Assembly (NCBI GenBank): GCA_947570175.1
Contig: CANOTJ010000012.1
Location: 1-33,597 of the forward strand
DNA: 33,597 bases
Reading direction: 5' to 3'
DNA from: an uncultured Mycoplasmatota bacterium
Lineage (GTDB): Bacteria > Bacillota_I > Bacilli_A > RF39 > UBA660
Below are positions 31,551-33,597 of this stretch, in pieces. The notes below the pieces were generated by a model that was not told where the DNA came from, searched no databases, and saw nothing but the letters and a program-made list of their open reading frames with translations. The position numbers were made by a program, and so were the translations under genes. How positions within the stretch are numbered: the stretch's first letter is position 1; every line of letters starts with the position of its first letter.

Positions 31551-31636
31551 ATGAAAAAAAGATAATATTATCTCTTATTATAATATGTGGAATTGGAATT
31601 AGCGAATTAGCATTAAAGAGAATAAACCAATTATAA
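31551..31636 (+). pseudogene. Possible small hydrophobic peptide gene interrupted in an A run
   Basis: ATG at 31551 is followed by seven A and reaches a stop after four codons. One more A would give a 28-residue peptide with a basic start and one membrane helix (ILSLIIICGIGISEL) ending at a TAA at 31634-31636. There is no strong ribosome-binding site. It could be a broken small gene, an assembly error or chance. Confidence 0.3.
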
Positions 31637-31643
31637 AATAGAT

Positions 31644-31680
31644 AAAACAAATAGGTAGTTACTTATTTGTTTTAGTTTCT
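31644..31680 (+). terminator. Terminator after the ABC exporter operon
   Basis: Perfect 10-bp stem AAAACAAATA / TATTTGTTTT with a 10-base loop, followed by AGTTTCT. The T run is short. Confidence 0.65.
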
Positions 31681-31713
31681 AAAAAACCAATATGGAATAA
31701 TACTTATCAAAAC

Positions 31714-31742
31714 TGTACATTATATTTATTTTTCGGTATAAT
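31714..31742 (+). promoter_or_regulatory. Sigma-A promoter of the flippase gene
   Basis: TGTACA at 31714-31719 and TATAAT at 31737-31742 are 17 bases apart and lie 24 bases before the start. Confidence 0.6.
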
Positions 31743-31766
31743 GGATAAAGTTAGGAAAGTGATTAG

Positions 31767-33308
31767 ATGAAACAAAGAAGTAGAACGGAAAACTCCATTA
31801 TTAATTCAGCTATGTCTATCATTACACAAATATTAACAGTTGTTTTAAATTTTGTAGTAAAAACCGTCTTTATAAAAATGCTAAGCGATGAATATTTAGG
31901 AATAAATGGACTATTTACTAACATTATTACTATGTTATCACTTGCCGATTTGGGAATTGGAATTGCTATTCCCTATAGTTTATATAAACCTTTAGCTGAA
32001 AAAGATGAACATAAAATAAAAATTTTGATGAATTTTTACAAAAAAATTTATACAATTATAGGAATTGTTGTATTATCTATCGGCTTATCATTAACTCCTT
32101 TTTTATCTTATATTATTAAAGATATCCCTAAAAATATACCGAATTTGAACTTAATTTACATGTTATTTGTCATCCATTCTGCTTCTAGTTATTTCTTCGT
32201 ATATAAAAAGTTTTTAATTGATTCTGATCAAAAAGGATATATCACATCAAGAATTATTTTTTCTTTTTCTACATTATTATCAATCATCCAAATTATTTTG
32301 CTTGTACTAACTAAAGACTATGTATTATTTTTATTATCTAGTATTATTTTAGTTGTTATTCAAAATGTATACATATCCCATAAAGCAAACATGTTATATC
32401 CATATATTCAAGATAAGACATCCGATAAACTTGAAAAAAAAGATGTAGAAGATATTAAAAAAAATGTATCTTCCTTGTTCATTTATAAGATAGGAACAGT
32501 AATTACAAATGGGACAGATAACATTATTATTTCCAAATTTATTGGAATAATTATAGTAGGATTTTATTCCAACTATGTTTTAATCATCAACTCTATTACA
32601 AATTTATTAAATCAAGTATTTAATGCCATTACATCTAGTATTGGAAATCTAGTAGTAACAACTAGTAAAAAAAGAAGTAAAGAAGTATTTGATTATTTAA
32701 ACTTTGCTAATTTCTGGTTATATGCTTTATTTAGTATTTGTCTCATGGTACTAATTAATCCTTTTATTCAAATTTGGATTGGTAAAAAATATGTAATGAA
32801 CTTTAGCATTATCGTTCTTTTAGTTATTAATTTTTATGTGCTAGGTATGCAGAGTGTAACCAATTCTTTTCGAAATGCCTATGGGCTTTTTTGGAAAGCA
32901 AAATATCGTCCTATTATAATGATCATTATCAATATTATAACTTCTATTATTTTAGTACAATTTATTGGAATTGAAGGAGTTCTTTTAGGAACACTAATCA
33001 GTAGATTATTAACAACCGCTTGGTTAGATCCTTATATTATTCATAAATATGGGTTTGAATCTTCATCTAAAAAGTATTATTTCGATTATATTAAATTTTT
33101 TGTCATATTTGTAGTGATTGCCTTGATAATGAAATATATGGTATCCTTTATTCCTATTACAAATTTAATGACATGGATATTAGTTGCTATAATGGTCTTC
33201 ATTTTTGTAAATACTTTATTTGTTTTATTATTTCTTAAAACTAATCAATTTCAATACTTTTTAAAGAAAATAAAAAACATTTTGAACAAAAAAATTAGAC
33301 AATTCTAG
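31767..33308 (+). CDS. Oligosaccharide flippase family protein (Wzx/RfbX-like)
   Basis: The 513-residue protein has about 12-14 membrane segments and belongs to the polysaccharide-export branch of the MOP superfamily. The start NSIINSAMSIITQILTVVLNFVVKTVF and the following YLGINGLFTNIITMLSLADLGIG are the usual N-terminal pattern of these flippases. IGTVITNGTDNIIISKFIG at about 237-255 marks the second half. It probably moves a lipid-linked sugar across the membrane for surface polysaccharide. No other polysaccharide genes lie next to it, except the broken GT-C-like gene at 27802-29168 and the nucleotidyltransferase at 24532. The start has AGGAAAGTG in front. Confidence 0.88.
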   Translation: MKQRSRTENSIINSAMSIITQILTVVLNFVVKTVFIKMLSDEYLGINGLFTNIITMLSLADLGIGIAIPYSLYKPLAEKDEHKIKILMNFYKKIYTIIGIVVLSIGLSLTPFLSYIIKDIPKNIPNLNLIYMLFVIHSASSYFFVYKKFLIDSDQKGYITSRIIFSFSTLLSIIQIILLVLTKDYVLFLLSSIILVVIQNVYISHKANMLYPYIQDKTSDKLEKKDVEDIKKNVSSLFIYKIGTVITNGTDNIIISKFIGIIIVGFYSNYVLIINSITNLLNQVFNAITSSIGNLVVTTSKKRSKEVFDYLNFANFWLYALFSICLMVLINPFIQIWIGKKYVMNFSIIVLLVINFYVLGMQSVTNSFRNAYGLFWKAKYRPIIMIIINIITSIILVQFIGIEGVLLGTLISRLLTTAWLDPYIIHKYGFESSSKKYYFDYIKFFVIFVVIALIMKYMVSFIPITNLMTWILVAIMVFIFVNTLFVLLFLKTNQFQYFLKKIKNILNKKIRQF

Positions 33309-33344
33309 ACATATGTATAAGCTATGATAAAAATAGGTGATTCG

Positions 33345-33512
33345 ATGAAAGTAAAAATACTAGATGAGGCCCATGAAAAAGATTTGGAAGCTGCTATCAA
33401 TGAATTTTTATCAAGTGGTATCGAACTCATTGATATTAAATATCAAGTCTCAGTCGGAGTTTTTTCAGAAGAGCAAATTTATTGTTTTTCCGCAATGATT
33501 TTATATCAATAA
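33345..33512 (+). CDS. cse60: Cse60-like small sporulation protein
   Basis: The 55-residue product starts MKVKILDEAHEKDLEAAINEF and ends with SEEQIYCFSAMILYQ. Both ends match the Cse60 family of small Bacilli sporulation proteins (about 60 residues), a sigma-E-dependent gene in B. subtilis whose role is not known. I use the ATG at 33345 because TAGGTGATTCG precedes it. The reading from 33324 adds residues outside the family. A perfect terminator overlaps the stop. I saw no clear sigma-E promoter; CATATGTA at 33310-33317 has no matching -35. Confidence 0.8.
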   Translation: MKVKILDEAHEKDLEAAINEFLSSGIELIDIKYQVSVGVFSEEQIYCFSAMILYQ

Positions 33513-33545
33513 AGAAATGATGAGTGTGTGTCATTTCTTTTAATT
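33511..33545 (+). terminator. Terminator after the cse60-like gene
   Basis: Perfect 10-bp stem AAAGAAATGA / TCATTTCTTT with a 10-base loop, followed by T. Confidence 0.85.
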
Positions 33546-33557
33546 AACCTTTAGGGT

Positions 33558-33578
33558 GTAGTCGCATAGAGCGACTAC
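33558..33578. repeat. Strong GC-richer hairpin near the window end
   Basis: GTAGTCGC / GCGACTAC, 8 perfect pairs with loop ATAGA, richer in G+C than its surroundings. An A run follows, so it is not a normal plus-strand terminator. It may belong to a repeat or RNA gene that continues beyond the window. Confidence 0.4.
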
Positions 33579-33597
33579 AAAAAACCACTCGCTATGC

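Overview
The window looks like a chromosomal segment of a very AT-rich, spore-forming member of the Bacilli (Firmicutes). The evidence is housekeeping and sporulation genes typical of that group: spoVAC-spoVAD-spoVAE, yunB, yutD, sepF, divIVA, a spoIIIAH-like gene, gerE, gerM and a cse60-like gene. It also has an isoleucine-type T-box and a glmS ribozyme. Stop codons behave as in genetic code 11. No species can be named from this sequence.

Layout. 1-1909: spoVA trio for dipicolinic acid movement, closed by a terminator. 2113-2835: a 41-residue orphan gene and a divergent CBS-domain protein. 2821-4929: yunB, yutD, sepF and divIVA. 4935-8845: T-box leader, then a cation/Ca2+ antiporter gene and ileS as one transcription unit. 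8868-11908: a class I glutamine-amidotransferase-like protein lacking its nucleophile, a frameshifted gene of unknown function, tgt and a GNAT acetyltransferase. 11964-13812: late sporulation block spoIIIAH, gerE, gerM, with promoter-like sites that fit sigma-K (gerE) and sigma-E (gerM). 13853-13929: tRNA-Arg(UCU).

13930-18400 is an accessory region directly downstream of the tRNA. It has an IS3-family 3' remnant, related intergenic repeats, five small genes in one orientation (transglutaminase-like, ADP-ribosyltransferase-like, Nudix, unknown, cytidine-deaminase-like) and a decayed gene. 18420-25437 returns to more ordinary content: M3 oligopeptidase, a zinc-knuckle-like protein, a DUF308/HdeD-like membrane protein, mutS, a small membrane protein and a sugar-nucleotidyltransferase. 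25492-27534 is glmS on the minus strand with its ribozyme leader and promoter. 27802-29168 is a GT-C-like membrane protein gene broken by a one-base frameshift. 29341-31549 is a NatAB-like ABC exporter. 31767-33308 is a Wzx/MATE-type flippase. 33345-33512 is cse60-like.

Three genes or gene-like stretches (near 9595, 28390 and 31558) continue cleanly in another frame after a single-base shift. They may be real mutations or homopolymer errors in the assembly. The most interesting points are the repeat-punctuated island next to tRNA-Arg, the antiporter placed under an isoleucine T-box, the amidotransferase that has lost its Cys nucleophile, and the compartment-specific sigma-factor sites at the sporulation genes.
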